From Cheilinus undulatus (lineage: Eukaryota; Chordata; Actinopteri; Labriformes; Labridae), in the NCBI RefSeq assembly GCF_018320785.1, contig NC_054877.1, positions 35,548,151-35,612,150 of the forward strand: a DNA stretch of 64,000 nt, in the 5' to 3' direction. This document shows positions 1-12,416 of the stretch, one piece after another. The notes under the pieces were generated by a model that was given only the letters and a program-made list of their open reading frames with translations, was not told the origin of the DNA and ran no database searches. The position numbers were made by a program, and so were the translations under genes. The stretch's first letter is position 1; every line of letters begins with the position of its first letter.

Positions 1-376
1 AGTTTGTCTGGGCCACCAGCTCTTGGAAGAATCCTTGTTGTGCCAAACATCTTCCATCTGAGAATTATAGAGGCCACTGTGCTCTTGGGAATCTTCAGTG
101 CAGCAGAGATTTTTCTTAAGCCTTCCCCAGACCCGAGTCAAGGTGTAGAAACATCTCAGCAACAATCAAGAAAAATGGGAGGAACCTGAGCAAAATTTGA
201 AATGTTTTAAAGGTTCTGAATACATACATCCTGTTTTTTCTTTTTTAATTTCTATGCATTTTTTTGTAAAGTTCTGTTTTTGCTTTGAAATGATTTTTTT
301 TTGACTGCAGCATCAGGCTGCATCAGAACAAAACTGAAAACAGTGGAGGGGGTCTGAATACTTTCTGACTGCACTG
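1..376 (-). mobile_element. Tc1/mariner element, truncated by window edge
   Basis: The minus strand of about 1-117 encodes the N-terminal helix-turn-helix part of a Tc1-type transposase, with recognisable pieces such as IPKSTVASII and FGTTRILPRAG. The + strand ends in the inverted-repeat tip GGTCTGAATACTTTCTGACT, then GCACTG and a TA at 377-378, which is the TA target expected for this superfamily. The DNA between (about 180-340) is T-rich and degraded. The rest of the transposase would lie left of the window. The copy sits in the last intron of the phosphoglucomutase gene and looks inactive. Confidence 0.8.
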
Positions 377-640
377 TAGGTCATAAACTCTGAAACAGAG
401 CTGTAACTCTCTATACATAAAAAATAGTCAAAGACTGATTTGTGTCATTTGTAATTACAGTGTTTTGAATCTCTAATGTGAAGCACTAAAGACCTGCTCC
501 TGTTAGGCTCTATATAGATGAACTTTGCTTACTCACTCATATCTGCATACAGTTAAATATTTATAAGGAAATAGACCAATGACATATGGCAGCCAGGTGC
601 GAGGGTCTTTCTGTAACTATGTCTTCTTTGTTGTGTGCAG

Positions 641-730
641 GTGATGTTGGCACCGCTGGCGACCATCGCTCTGAAGATTTCCCAGCTCCATCACAGGACA
701 GGTCGCAGCGGCCCGTCAGTCATCACATGA
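641..730 (+). CDS. pgm1: Phosphoglucomutase C-terminal exon (pgm1-like), 3' end of gene
   Basis: This is the last coding exon of a phosphoglucomutase, the cytosolic enzyme that interconverts glucose-1-phosphate and glucose-6-phosphate in glycogen and sugar metabolism. The acceptor TTGTGTGCAG ends at 640. Twenty-nine codons follow, beginning [16 protein letters not shown] and ending GPSVIT before TGA at 728-730. This matches the conserved end of the PGM1/PGM5 family (VMLAPL..IALK.SQL...TGR...VIT), which closes the phosphate-binding domain 4. Active-site exons lie left of the window. PGM5 (aciculin) has a very similar tail. The VML and SQL residues, and the position next to leprot as on human 1p31, favour pgm1. 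The family is near certain and the paralogue is likely. Confidence 0.82.
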   Translation: MMLAPLATIALKISQLHHRTGRSGPSVIT

Positions 731-912
731 CTTCTCCCTGATGTTCCTTCAGTGTCCCTTTCTGTTTTTATTTGAAGATCTTTTTTGTAAAAAAAAAACA
801 AACAAACAAGCTCAAATTCCAAGTGTGGCAAAACATAAACTATAGTTTGCATTAAAGGCTTGAATGTATTCAATGATCTGTCTGTATAACATTAAACTGC
901 TTTTTACTTTTG
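731..912 (+). other. 3' UTR and poly(A) signals of pgm1
   Basis: A short 3' UTR follows the stop. ATTAAA poly(A) signals lie at 851-856 and 891-896. A GT-rich stretch at about 918-938 could be the downstream element for the second. Cleavage near 905-915 is therefore likely. This is inferred from sequence only. Confidence 0.6.
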
Positions 913-1986
913 GTTCATAAGTGGTTTCTGTGGTTTTTTGCAAGCAGCAGTGAGATTACGTCAGTGTGTTTGAATCAAGTTATCTTATATAAATCTCAGC
1001 AAAAATCAGAGAAAAGGTCACAAAATCATTAGTGAAATACTCAATACTAACCAGCGACATAATGACACCTGATAAAGCACAGCCTGTTGCTCTGCAGAAC
1101 TTTCATTTCCTCTTGAGGACTCTGTTTTAACACTTTCTTCACATTTTTTTTTACATAATGCCATTGTACAAACTCAGGAAGTCGTCTCTGTGGTTTTGCA
1201 GAAAGATGTGTTCAAGGACATAAGAAAGAAAAATACAGTGTCTCACATGAATAGTATTTCCTCATGCAACCAGTGCTCATTTTTAAAACGTGGGTGTTTC
1301 CTGCCATGAACCCTCAAATTATTACTTGGTTCACTCACACTCTTTCATTCAGGAAAATTAAAACTCACCAGCGAATAACTACCTGAAAATTGCTTTTGAG
1401 TGTGGGTGCTGCAAGACGAGAGGCAATGTGCAAGCTTTTGCAAACATAGTCAGATTATTCTGAAAAAAAACGCAAAGCATTAGAAAATGAGAAAACTGTG
1501 ATTTGGATACTCTTTTTAGCAATGTTAATATAAAACCTGTTTTATATTTTACTCGCACCATCCACATCTTCTTTACAGCAGGACAGATTCAAGGCCTTAA
1601 AGGTACAATTTTTAAAAAAGGGATTTTTTTTCAGTCTCTGGTGGTTTTATTATTTTTATCCAGACAGCAGCAGCATCAGAGGGCTAAGCATCTGGTCCAG
1701 CTCTGTGATCACTCATGCACTTTGAAGTTCTGTGCCTGTCTGCTGGTTTCATCTCCATATCACACTGAACCTGAAGCCCAACGAGAGGCAGGCGCTAAGT
1801 TCAACATCACAGCTCCTCTTACAGTGGGTGTAAGCGCGGCAAAAATGTCCTAAATGAGGGAAACAGTCAGGGAAGGCACTAGTGTGTGAAAAATGATTAG
1901 CTCTGATCAGTCAACATGACATCAAAACAGGATTCTACTTAGACTGGAAAAATTCTCTCAGTGCCATGTGTGATGTAATGATGATA
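913..1986. other. Intergenic DNA, pgm1 to leprot, left part
   Basis: AT-rich single-copy-looking DNA. The 116-codon frame at 1503-1853 has no recognisable domain and no splice context. I see no gene, RNA or mobile element here. Confidence 0.5.
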
Positions 1987-2715
1987 TAAAGTGTATTTGT
2001 CCCCTTTTAAAATTACTTATTTTTGTGTTTATGTCACACTTAAATGTTTCAGATCATCAAAAAAATTTTTTGCTTTGCAGTTTTTAAATGGTGATTTCAT
2101 TTATTAAGTGGAAAAGCCATCCAAACCTACCTGGTCCTATGTGACAAAGAAATAACCCCCTCCTGGATCACTTGCCATAGTTGATGGCAGCATAAATTCT
2201 GCTCTCTACCAGGAAATCCTAAAGGAGAATATCCAGCCATTTGTCCATGGCTTAAAAAAATAAACAGAATGAAGGTTTTGAAGCCGCCTGGTCAAAGTCT
2301 GGCCTTAAATCTGACTGAGATGTTAAGGGATGCTCTTAAACATGCCGTTCATGCTTGAAACCCTTCCAGTGTGGCTGAATTAAAACAATTCTGCAAAGAC
2401 AAGAGGACCAAAATTCCTCCACAACGATGTGAAAGACTCATACTGCAGACGCTTGCAAGAAGTTGTTGCCGCCAAGGGTGGCACAACCTGATATTAGGTT
2501 TAGGAGTCATTTCCTTTTTCACATGGGGCCGGGTAGGTTTGGATGGTTTTTCCCTTTATAAATGAGATCAACATTTTTAAAAACTGCATTTATGTATTCA
2601 CTAGGGTTATCTTTGTCTAAAATTATATTTAGTTTGATGATCTGAAACACCAAGTGTGACAAATAAGCAAAAAAGTAGACATTAGGAATGGGGAAATACT
2701 TTTTACAGCACTGTA
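1987..2715 (+). mobile_element. Tc1/mariner element, internally deleted
   Basis: The two ends are inverted copies. On the left is TAAAGTGTATTTGTCCCC and then a segment containing TTTCAGATCATCAAA (about 2048-2062). On the right is TTTGATGATCTGAAA (about 2633-2647) and then GGGGAAATAC and a CACTGTA tip. About 2371-2500 on the + strand keeps the C-terminal tail of a Tc1-like transposase (ELKQFCKDKRTKIPPQRCERL), a motif found at the end of several fish Tc1 transposases. The DNA-binding and DDE parts are missing, so this is a non-autonomous remnant about 0.73 kb long. Confidence 0.75.
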
Positions 2716-4040
2716 ATCTTGGTTACTGTAATGATAATACCAAAGTAAAGTTAGAGATATATATATTTATTTTCATAAGACCAATATGATTGAAAAGAAT
2801 GTGTCCCTCAAAAATGCATGCAAAACCCTTCTTACAAATTTTTTGCCAGTATTTTACTATGATAAGAGTTTGCCTGATACAGTGAAGAAGGAGACCAGGG
2901 TTTAATTCCAGCCTTAAGTGCCTTTCCTTTTTTCTCTCTTTATAGTTTCTGGGTCTAGTCATCATCCTGTCTCTCTAATAAAGCCCCATAAACTCTAGGC
3001 ATTGATATAAAATAAGGAAGATTGTTATATGTTCAGGATATGACTGAAATGGTTGGAAATGTCAGAATATTTTCAGCATTTTAAAATGGAACAGGTGCTG
3101 CAAACATGAACAATGATTCTGTTGTGTTCAAGAGTCCCAATGTGACAATAAGCCTGAATGCACATTATAAAAGGGCCCTGGTGCACCTGTTTTCTCTCTG
3201 ATGTCAGACTGGCCTTTATTAGAAAGGGGGCACATTTACAAATTTACTGGCACATTTCCACAGGGCTCCTGAGAGAACGCTTTCATAATACATCAGCATG
3301 CAATCTTTCAAAGTTTAAACACAGACAGACAGACAGACAGACAGATAGATAGATAGATAGATAGATAGATCATTTTGGCAGTGTGTTTTGGGTCATTATC
3401 TTGCTGCATGATGAAGGATATGCCAGTATACAACATATACCCACTCATCTTTTACTTTCCATAGAGTATGCCCACTTTTAATGAAGACTACATCAGATGA
3501 AGAGTTTCTATATTAACAACCACTGGTTTTAAAGAGACACACTCTCGGTAATTTCAGTGACTGAAAAGTATTAAACCTTTTAAAGATCTTCAGTTGTTTG
3601 TGTAACCTACTTCTATTTAACAACAAGCACACTGTCAAAACTACACAGAATATCATCAAAAGTCAGACTTTATTTCCCACATTGAGTGCCCAGGACTTTT
3701 AGTTTTGTTGCTGTGGTATCAAAACAGGTATGAATGTTGACTAATTTTTACAGAATGAAATCCGAATTGCATTACAATATCCTCTTTACACATTGCATCA
3801 CTTAATCCAGGGTAGCAGCACCGCAGGGCCTCGTGCTTGTCACAAGGGGAACTGTGGGCGAAATTTGTACAGTTATTCATGTATTTAATATTCAAACAAA
3901 CAGTGACTGATGATGACAATGACAATCATGATAATGATGGCTTTAATTGTGGAAAATCGGCTGTGCCAGGTGGGGGTGAGATGTGTTTGCATGTGCAGTA
4001 TACATAGGTTCAAACTACGGGCAGGGCATGCTGAGGCACT
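2716..4040. other. Intergenic DNA upstream of leprot
   Basis: AT-rich DNA with no recognisable gene. It holds a tetranucleotide repeat at 3321-3370 and a GATAATGA-rich stretch near 3908-3940. The leprot promoter begins just to the right. Confidence 0.5.
3321..3370. repeat. (ACAG)n/(ATAG)n microsatellite
   Basis: A compound tetranucleotide run: about six ACAG units pass into about seven ATAG units. It is likely to vary in length between individuals. Confidence 0.95.
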
Positions 4041-4180
4041 GTACCTTTAAGACGGCCTGGTGACGTCAGAGAAAACTTGATGGAGGAAGCAGGAAGTTCG
4101 TCTACCAAGAAGTCTGAGCACATAAACAATACACAAAGAAGACACATCCAAAGTGGAAAAAGTGTAACAGAGTTATCGCA
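4041..4180 (+). promoter_or_regulatory. leprot: leprot promoter and 5' UTR with CRE
   Basis: A consensus cAMP-response element TGACGTCA lies at 4061-4068, about 115 bp before the start codon. A GCAGGAAGT ETS-type core follows at about 4089-4097. No TATA box is apparent, which fits a housekeeping promoter. The transcription start is probably within about 60 bp downstream of the CRE, leaving a 5' UTR of roughly 50-100 nt. Any additional upstream non-coding exon cannot be excluded. Motifs are seen directly; their function is inferred. Confidence 0.55.
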
Positions 4181-7100
4181 ATGGCCGGTATTAAAGGTAT
4201 TTTTGAATACTAATATGCTTTAGTTGGCAGTTACATGTTTGTCAAGTTATATAAACTTTCATTTTTAGCGTCAATGCTTCAAAAGTTTGTTAGCTTTCGA
4301 TTCAGCATTGGTGGAAACCTTTGTCGACATTTAGAAGTGCAGTGCTGTCTATCAGTTTAAAGACTTGTTTTAAATGATACCAGCGTTAAACTTAATTTTT
4401 AACGTTTTCTTCTTTTAATTATACATTTTTACATCGTCTGTATACCAATTTTACATTGTGTTGACGGAAGAAGTCTAGCGTATTGTTTCTGATTTTTTTT
4501 TATGTTTTGACAAAAGGATTTATTTGAATGTAATGTAATGTATATGGATATTTCAGCACTGGTTGCGCTGTCCTTCAGTGGTGCCATAGGACTTACATTT
4601 CTTCTGCTGGGCTGTGCACTGGAACAGTACGGGTAAGTATTTGTATAATTAAATGATAGTAACTATAAACCCGTGCATTTTTGCGACTCAAGGGGATTAC
4701 CTAAAAGTCCTTTCCAGGAAATATGGTTAATCTGGTTGGTATGAACAGCAAAAGAGTAACAAAAACAGAACCAGCAATTTGTATTGCAGTTGCAATTTTC
4801 ACTACTAATGTACGTTAAAGGAGGGGTTATTTGGGAATACAAAAGCAAAAAGGCCTCCTGCATCAAAACTGATAATGGTGCTGCACAGTTAATCCAATTG
4901 CAAATGTTATCTCAATGTCAAGCTGTGTGATTACATAATTGCATAAAAGGCTGCAATAAATTTTGTATTATGTAGTACTTGAAAGGTTTACAAAAAAATC
5001 CTGCAGAAAGTGCACTTTGTACAATTAACATTTTTTAATTGAAGGGGAAAACTTTTACCTTTTGGGGAAATAATAAGTCATTATGAAAGGAGTACTGTAA
5101 AAGCTTCAGGTCTTGCATTTTGTTTATGCAGCTTATTATTTGTATGTTTTGAGTTGAGAAATACACACTTCTAAAATATCATTATTCTGTACATTTTCCT
5201 TGCTAACCAAGCATGTAGATTCATGATGCATTTATATATAACGATGGTGTCCAAACTATGACCTGGGGGCCAAATGCAGCCCTCAATCCATTTTGATTGG
5301 CCCAAAGCAAATTTAAAAAATTTAGTGAAATATGGCCCACATTACAAAATAAAGCTCTTGCTTGACTGTATTGTACTGCTTCATTTCAGCACAAGGCAGT
5401 GCTGCCATGCTAATTCTGTAAACAAACATTTTGACAATAATTTTTTTGTGTGTTTTTATAATTTGTGACTAAGACAACACTGTAAATGGTAAAAACATAT
5501 TGGCAACCACAGAAATAACAATATCTCAATTTAAAACGCCCTAATTGATCACTGCAGAAAATGGCAGCACCAATAGCATTCCAGGTGCATAGTGAGCCGT
5601 AGCCAGGGCCAGCCAGGTCCCGGAAATCTGATTGGTCTCCCCAAAGTCCTTGAAACGATTGGCTATTTGCCTTGTCAACCTCTAACTAGCCGTGTGAGGA
5701 CTCACAGTCACTAAGAGTCTTGTCTCACTAGTCTTAACCTATACTAGATTGATTTTACTAACTTTAATACCTTCAAGGTTCAGTATATGAAAGCAGCCCC
5801 GCCATTCTTATATATTTCAGTATGTGGTCCTCAGTGGAATACGTTTGGACACCCCTGATTATTGTAATCACAATTGCAAATGATAGTATTGTCCAGTACA
5901 GTCGCAACTGCATATTATTACCAATTTGCGCAGTACTAACTGACAATTCCTGTATTGTTTTTTAATGCCTTACAACTGCTGCAGAGTCGATGTCAGATGA
6001 ATTTAGTTCCAGCACATTATAAAAACATTTTCCAAAGCAAGGACTGACACTAATTAAAATCCTTGACACAAAATGAATGCTACTCACAGCAGCTCTAAAG
6101 TGGGGACAAAAAACATAATCAGTGCAATAAAGACGTGAACATTTAGTTCCTAGCATATTTGAATTATGAAATGCTGAATCCTGTGTTTCCATGACACCTA
6201 ATTGCACCTTTGAAAAGATCTGTGATGTCTCATCTCAGATGAGTTGTGTCTCCAGACCACAAACTCAAATTTGCGATGAACAGAGCAACAGCTCATCAGG
6301 TAGATTTTGAGCCTGATTCCCCTGTTCAGACCAAAGTCAGCAAAATCCTGATTATATGATGGTTCTGAAGATTATTTTGCCCAAAATTCCTGTGGCATGA
6401 GGCGTGTGAAGAGTCATTTTACTCTTCCAATTCTGCTCAGAAGATGATCTGCGTTGCTCTGATTTCAAATCTTAAATATTGGACGTGTTTAATATTTTTG
6501 TCCAGAAATCCTGTTGTGTGGGGGTAACACCAAGAACAGCTGAGAACACACTCTGGGTTTTTTCACAGTACATTTCCCTGACAATCCAGTAACATAGCTA
6601 CACTGTCTTTATACCTTGAGCAATTCATACTGAGACCAAAATAGCATGATATCCCTGGTCTAAATCTGTCAATTCATTGTATTTTGGCATTACGTGATGG
6701 TGAGAGAGCACGGCACAGCGGGATCTCCACATACCCTATCTCCTCTGCTGGCTTTGCTGGTCCTGTTTTCACCTGGTTCTGCCTCTGAGGATGACACAGA
6801 CAGGAGAAAACATCATTCCCCTCTATGTCTCTGTGACATACATGGTGAAGGTGAAACATCACAGGGGTGTCAATATCACAGCTTTTATCAGCACTGTGAA
6901 TTTGGCTCCCGTGGATTGTTATGTGGGGCAGAATAATAGCTGGTCAGAAAGTAAGTTGACTCGAGAAGGAAGTGCAACAAACACAGCCATGATGGTGATA
7001 GTAAACATACGCTATAAAGTTAGATGGATATAGGTTATTTGCAGATGACGTAATGCAGCAGCAGAGAACATCCCTTGCGGGGCAAGGAGTTATTTTTACG

Positions 7101-10100
7101 AGAACAATTCTGCCAAAAGGCCATGTTTTGATCTGTTAATAACTGAACCAGGCATTCAAGGTGTGAAAATAAAAGCAGTACTAATTATTAAGCTACTTTT
7201 GTGTGCCGAACGTAGTGAAATATTCAGGCAATTTGAAAAAAAATTACAAAATTTGTAAAAATCGTGGAAGTAGGTAGGACTTAAACAGAGCCTCTGTTTA
7301 AAGCCTGGACGCATGTCATACAACACTCGTGTATGCATGGTCTGTTTCCACAAAGCCGTCCAGTTTGGTTCAGTCTAGTTTTACCATAGTTTAGCTCATT
7401 AAACTCTGTTCTTACCCGTGTTTCCTTAGTTGCTGTCTAAAACTCTACCCCACTTAGTTTGATGGGAAATCCATCTCTTTTTAGAGATCCAGATCATTTG
7501 GCACAGCTCAGTAGTGCTGGCTGTTTGGCTCCCAAATAACTCTTCAATGTAGATTAAATAACAACTAAGGATGGAGGAAGGGAAGCTGTCACTCAAACAG
7601 GAGCTACCTACCACAGCTAATATTAAAGAGCCATTTCATAGCACAGCCTTGTTTGTTAACAGCTCATCGTATCACGGTAGCTTACCCTGCAAGGTCTATT
7701 TGGTTAATAGTCTTCACTGTTTTAATTAAAAGCATGTTTGTGACAAATGAGGGTTCCTTTATATGTTAAAGGGGCTTAGCTAATCTCTTATCTCAGTAGG
7801 ACACCTCTACTGTTGTCACTGTAGGTCGTCATTCATCCAGGTCATGGTTATCCAGTTCTTCATCAAAAGGACATGCTTGGACGTGGTTCTCAAAGACGTT
7901 TCGCGTTTCAGATCAGAACTGAAGAGTCCTTTTGGAGGAGGGTTGAAATGTCTTCAAGAACCACAAGCAAGTCTACAAGACATTTGTGATATTGATCCCT
8001 TCCATGCCAGGTTAATCAGTTAATCTGTGGTAAAATCCCTTTTTCTATAAAGTGTAGGGGACATACTCGACACATGTAGAAATTTTCTGATAATAAGTGC
8101 AATGTACAGGTCCATTTAGAGCTATTAAGTACAAGCTTTCCTCTGTTACCATTCTGTCCTAATGGCTGCCCCCACTGCCTGACCCTCAACGGATATTTGG
8201 GACATTCATATGATTGCAAACAACCTAAAAGAAATGGGGGACTGACTTGTTGATGTGGGGCAACAACACAAGTGCATACAATATGTCCTGTAAAACATAT
8301 CACAACTGAACTGACAAGGAGAGGAGACGGACTGCAGTTGATGTAGCAGGTAGCCACATTGAGCTTGTTTAGTCTAAATTTGCCTCTGACCGTGTGAGCT
8401 CTCAAGTTCTGTGTCACTGTGGTCAATGGTGACTGAATCTGTTCGTGTGTGATGTGCTGTGTTGTTCATCTCTTGCACACCACATTCTGCATATCTGTTA
8501 AATTTGTCATTATTTGATGTAATGTGTGGAGTCTCTCACATTTTGATAATCGGTTTAGATTTTTAAAATCTTTCAGTATGTGCCAGGCCCAAGAGTGTAG
8601 CCTGAATATTTAGAGCATCTCACACTCACTGACTGCATTATAGATCACAGGTTCTGCCTCTTTGGAGCTGAGAGTTGAGACATGGGTCAAACTAGTTAAA
8701 ATACAGGTCAAATAATTTTAGGGGGTATTTTGTTTTAGTTATTTGATGCAAAAATAAGTTTATGTAATGTCATGAGTGACAGCTCTGTTTGCAAATGCAG
8801 CTCCTTTCAGTGTTCTGAAGCAGATTAGCAGAGTAAAGCCAAAAAGGAGAAAACAAACATAATGAAAACTTACAGTTCAGTCATTGAGGTTTCCATAAAC
8901 GTTGGTGTCTGCTAAAAGCCATTTAAGGTTGGATATCATTTGGGTTTTTTATATACTGGTGCTGAAACAATACTTTTAAAAGGCGCTAATGCCTGAATAA
9001 ATACTTTTAAGAGAAAAAAGTGTTTTAAGTCAGCAACTGCATAAAAGCTGTCTTGGGAGAATAAATTATTTAGAAATAAGATGCAATGGAATGTTTAAGT
9101 TAAGGAAAGGGGTGCAACTTCTTCACATAAGGCCAACACAAGAATCTGTGGACTGTGTTTACCAAAGTGATCTTTGGTGTTTTATCAGTAGGTTAAATGT
9201 GTCCTTCAGTTCAGCAGATCCACCAGCCAGCTCCACTCTGCACACGTCTTGCTTCAGATAACATTAACAGTGCAACCTGTGGAGAATCCTTTGGTTTCAT
9301 TTTTTAAAAACATATTTTTGTGCTTTTTATGCTTTCATTTAGAGAGAAGGACAGTGGATAGAGTTGGTAAGAGTGGCACATGGGGCACTGTCCAGACTGT
9401 CCAGGGCCTGAGAAGTCACTGTAGAAACAAAGAGTTGCTTCTTTCATAAAATTAATGGTGTATCACTTTAAAATGTTTTACAATTTATATGTTTTTTTGT
9501 GTATTTTTTTTTCATCTTGCACCTGTTTTGTATCTAACAAGCTGCAGCCTAATTTACATATGCAATAATTGTGTTGTTTTGTAGGGTGTACTGGCCGCTG
9601 TTTGTCCTGATTTTCTACATATTAAGCCCCATCCCGACCTTCATAGCCAGACGCCTCAGTGATGACACAGACTCCTCCAGCAATGCATGCAGAGAGCTGG
9701 CCTACTTCATAACAACTGGCATTGTGGTATCAGCTTTTGGTCTTCCCATTGTATTGGCCCACAAAACAACTGTGAGTTTTTCATTAAGCATATCATTGTT
9801 GTTCTGAAAGTGAATTTCCATACAGTAAACGCAGCCACAATCCTTAAAGTTATTGCAGTTGTGTAGGTCAGCCTATGCTTTCTGAACCATATCAGTTTTT
9901 AGAATAATTTATTTCTACTATAACAATACAAATGGAGCACAAGGCATTTGTTTGGACAAAAAGAGCTCAGTGTGAATATTTTCTCCAACAGATCCAGTGG
10001 GGTGCCTGCGGTCTGGTGATGACAGGAAATGCTGTCATCTTCCTCACAATCTTCGGCTTTTTTGTCGTGTTTGGAGGCGGGGACGACTTCAGCTGGGAGC

Positions 10101-10108
10101 AGTGGTAG
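4181..10108 (+). CDS. leprot: Leptin receptor overlapping transcript protein (endospanin-1), complete, 4 exons
   Basis: LEPROT is a small four-pass protein of Golgi and endosomes (Vps55 family). In mammals it limits surface display of leptin and growth hormone receptors; yeast Vps55 works in late-endosome sorting. Coding exons are 4181-4196, 4557-4632, 9585-9771 and 9992-10108 (TAG at 10106-10108). All have GT-AG borders and the joined frame gives 131 residues, the family length. It begins [18 protein letters not shown], contains [20 protein letters not shown] and [14 protein letters not shown], and ends [10 protein letters not shown]. Membrane segments lie near residues 8-27, 32-52, 69-89 and 95-120. 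The paralogue LEPROTL1 shares stretches such as FYILSPIP, but the EQYGVYWP region and the [10 protein letters not shown] end favour LEPROT. Synteny with pgm1 and pde4b agrees. Intron 2 is about 5 kb and full of repeats. Confidence 0.96.
4876..5938. mobile_element. hAT-like MITE, family TAGTGCTGCAC, copy 1 (interrupted)
   Basis: The left end TGGTGCTGCACAGTT starts at 4876 and the right end AATTTGCGCAGTACTA stops at 5938, forming inverted ends. The flanking octamers ACTGATAA (4868-4875) and ACTGACAA (5939-5946) differ at one base, as expected of an old 8-bp hAT target duplication. The body matches copies at 21160-21612 and 62538-62936. An unrelated MITE at 5242-5857 splits it. It lies in leprot intron 2. 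Confidence 0.75.
5242..5857. mobile_element. hAT-like MITE (GGTGTCCAAAC ends), nested insertion
   Basis: The left end GGTGTCCAAACTATGACC and right end GTTTGGACACCCCTG are inverted repeats of a type common in fish hAT MITEs (consensus CAGGGGTGTCCAAAC). No transposase frame is visible. It lies inside the TAGTGCTGCAC-family element, so it inserted later. Expected 8-bp duplications (ATATATAA and ATTATTGT) match poorly. Confidence 0.7.
5939..9299. other. leprot intron 2, remainder
   Basis: No exon is recognisable between 5939 and 9584. A segment at about 7885-7970, with a GAAGAGTCCTTTTGG-type core, resembles a common fish interspersed repeat. An AT-rich background fills the rest. Frames at 6694-7033 and 8016-8426 (minus) show no known domain. 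Confidence 0.45.
9300..9380 (-). repeat. Fragment of tRNA-derived SINE tail
   Basis: The stretch CTTTTTATGCTTTCATTTAG followed by GAGAAGGACAGTGGATAGAG matches, in reverse, the 3' body of the SINE copies at 15097-15290 and 42794-42969. The tRNA-like head is missing. It lies 200 bp before leprot exon 3. Confidence 0.55.
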
Positions 10109-11470
10109 TGAGCCTTTAGACAGTGAAAAGATGGAAGGAAGGATAGGTGGATAGTCGAATGGATAGACTGCAGACTGAGGGGCACATGTGTCCTGTATTC
10201 AAGCTGAGGAGGACGCTCCTGTACATTATAGGCTGCAAAATGTCAATTGTACCTGGCATGTATCAGGACATTTTTTTAAATGAGGGGATATTAAGGTTGG
10301 AAACAACACTATGTTCCCTATCAATGTGCCTTATGTCTGGGACCAGGGAGACAATGATGCCTATACCCCTCTTATGCTATAACCCCATTATTATCCACCT
10401 TAACCTTGTTTTAGCTTGTGTCGCCTTTGTTTCAATCCCCAAATAATAGCGCGCATAGCAGCTGCCTGCTACTTCTATATGCTTTCGTTATAAAATATCA
10501 CAAAGGGATCGGAAAGAGTAACTCTCTTGTATCATACACTGCCATGCTTACTGCATTATCTTTCCTCATTTGCCTAAGGGGGAGTGCCTGTATAGATGAT
10601 ATGGCTTACTTATAATTATCACTGTTTGCTGTGTAAAGTATAAAGCAGGTTATGTTATGTTAATCCATGCTTTTTGACAGCTAGCTAATGGACTTCTAAT
10701 CAGGTAAAGATATATTTGTAAGGAGATGGCTTGTTTATTTTCAGAAAAAGTGCTTTTTGTGCTAGTGCAACAGTTTACATTCTCACCAAAGATCATTTTA
10801 GAGTGTAGAAATGAATTATATTTGCCTTTGAAATCTGGGTTTTGATTTATGCTTAGCAGCAGCATGATTCCCAACCACAAGTGCAGCCATTGGAGAAGCC
10901 GCCTTTATTATGCATTGTCTGTTATCTCTCATAATATTTTCACAATCCTTTAACTGACAAAAAGGCTTACTTTTGACTTATGTAAATGGTTAATACAGTG
11001 CTTTTATGTGTTAGGCCCTACAGGGCAGTGCTGTACCTGCAAACTCCATCAGAAGTGCCTGTCATTCAACAGTGTATGTTTTGATAAATTGAGAAATCTG
11101 TGTGGTTCTGTTTCGAGTCATTTTATGTAATGTTTCGTCAACAGGAGCCTATGAAATCTACATTTGTGAATCATTTTTTAGTATAGCCATGTTCAGATTC
11201 ATCAACTGACTTTTAATGAGGCTCTGAAATGTGTACACTTTGTCAGTTTTAAGAAAACCATCACAAGCATTCCTAATTTCTAATTTTCACTTTTACTGCT
11301 CCACAAGGAAAGTTATTAATACTGTATGCACCGAAATTGACATGCTCAGTGGAAGTTTGTCTTTCTGTTATGACTCCAGGACCCACACTAATGAAATCTA
11401 AAACTTTATTTTATACCCTCCTGACTGCATTTTGTTTCCCAACATTGATTAAAAGTCTCTGTTTAAACAA
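10109..11470 (+). other. leprot: Probable leprot 3' UTR
   Basis: No AATAAA follows closely after the stop. A plausible signal is ATTAAA at 11448-11453, followed by the GT-rich run TGTGTCTGTGTT near 11480, giving a 3' UTR of about 1.35 kb. Another AATAAA lies near 12013. Mammalian LEPROT also has a long 3' UTR, but the true end here needs transcript data. Confidence 0.35.
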
Positions 11471-12416
11471 AAGTAGAGACTGTGTCTGTGTTATTGCTGA
11501 TAATGTGAGAGAACTGGACAGGAAACTTGATTTCACATCTCTGCAGTAGTAATGGATGATGCAGGCAAACCGACGCCTGCACATTGTCTTAACATTACAG
11601 CAGCCCCCACCCTAACCCTTGGAAAATGCAGTGTAAACTATGGTATGTCTCTGTCTCACCTGGAAATGCTATGACCCTAAAGGCCTTACTCCCTGGGGTT
11701 CAGGTGTGAAAAGCAGCTGAATAATTTACATGTTTTACAATATTTATCTAGCAGTATGCAAAGCAGCTCTGTGTTTTTTACCAGCTGTCTGTGATTGTCA
11801 GTGAAAGTGCCTTTGCACCTGTCTGTTTTGGTCTTTCCAGCCTCACAAACATTTATATGAAAACAGAAAGACAGCACTGTTAGATGTGATCAAGCTGCAC
11901 AACTAAAGGATGATAAAAATAAGTATTATCTAGTCAGGATTCAACAGGGCGTGATAGAAATCTGTCATGCACAACTTGAATGGTTAAATTTCATTCTCTG
12001 TTCACCTGTGTTAATAAACATGCCAGAGTTGCCTCCCTGTATTGCATGTTTAAATTGACTTCATTCCCTCTGCAATTATAAGAAACTGGCTCTGTTAATG
12101 TATTATTTTCATGATAAACATTTCTGCATCCTGCCTCCATTGATTACATTTCTTAAGTGGAAATTACAGCATATAAAGGCTCACATTTTTTAGAGCTGCA
12201 GAGTGAAAAGCATTTGTGTCATAAACACATGTCAAATCTGTCATGTGTTTATGGCATAAACATGCATGGTTGTGTCCAATTTAAGTGGCAGTGAGCAGCA
12301 TGAACATTCACAAAGGAGCCTGTTGATGCTAGTTTGCAATTTGTGTTGAACCCAGTGCAAAGAGTCCTGTGACTGGCTAGTTATGTGCATGCTAACATTG
12401 GTTGTGTTAATAAAAA
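11471..12416. other. Intergenic DNA after leprot
   Basis: AT-rich sequence with no recognisable gene or repeat. It may include a longer version of the leprot 3' UTR. Confidence 0.4.

Noticed and set aside
641..730. Assignment to pgm5 rather than pgm1
   Set aside because: The tails are close, and IALKIS and GP before the end recall PGM5, but VML and SQL and the synteny with leprot favour pgm1. Left open at moderate confidence.
3321..3370. Direct repeats as a CRISPR-like array
   Set aside because: They are simple tetranucleotide repeats without spacers, in vertebrate DNA.
8016..8426. 136-codon minus-strand frame in leprot intron 2
   Set aside because: Low-complexity composition, no recognisable motif, and it lies inside an intron of a well-supported gene.
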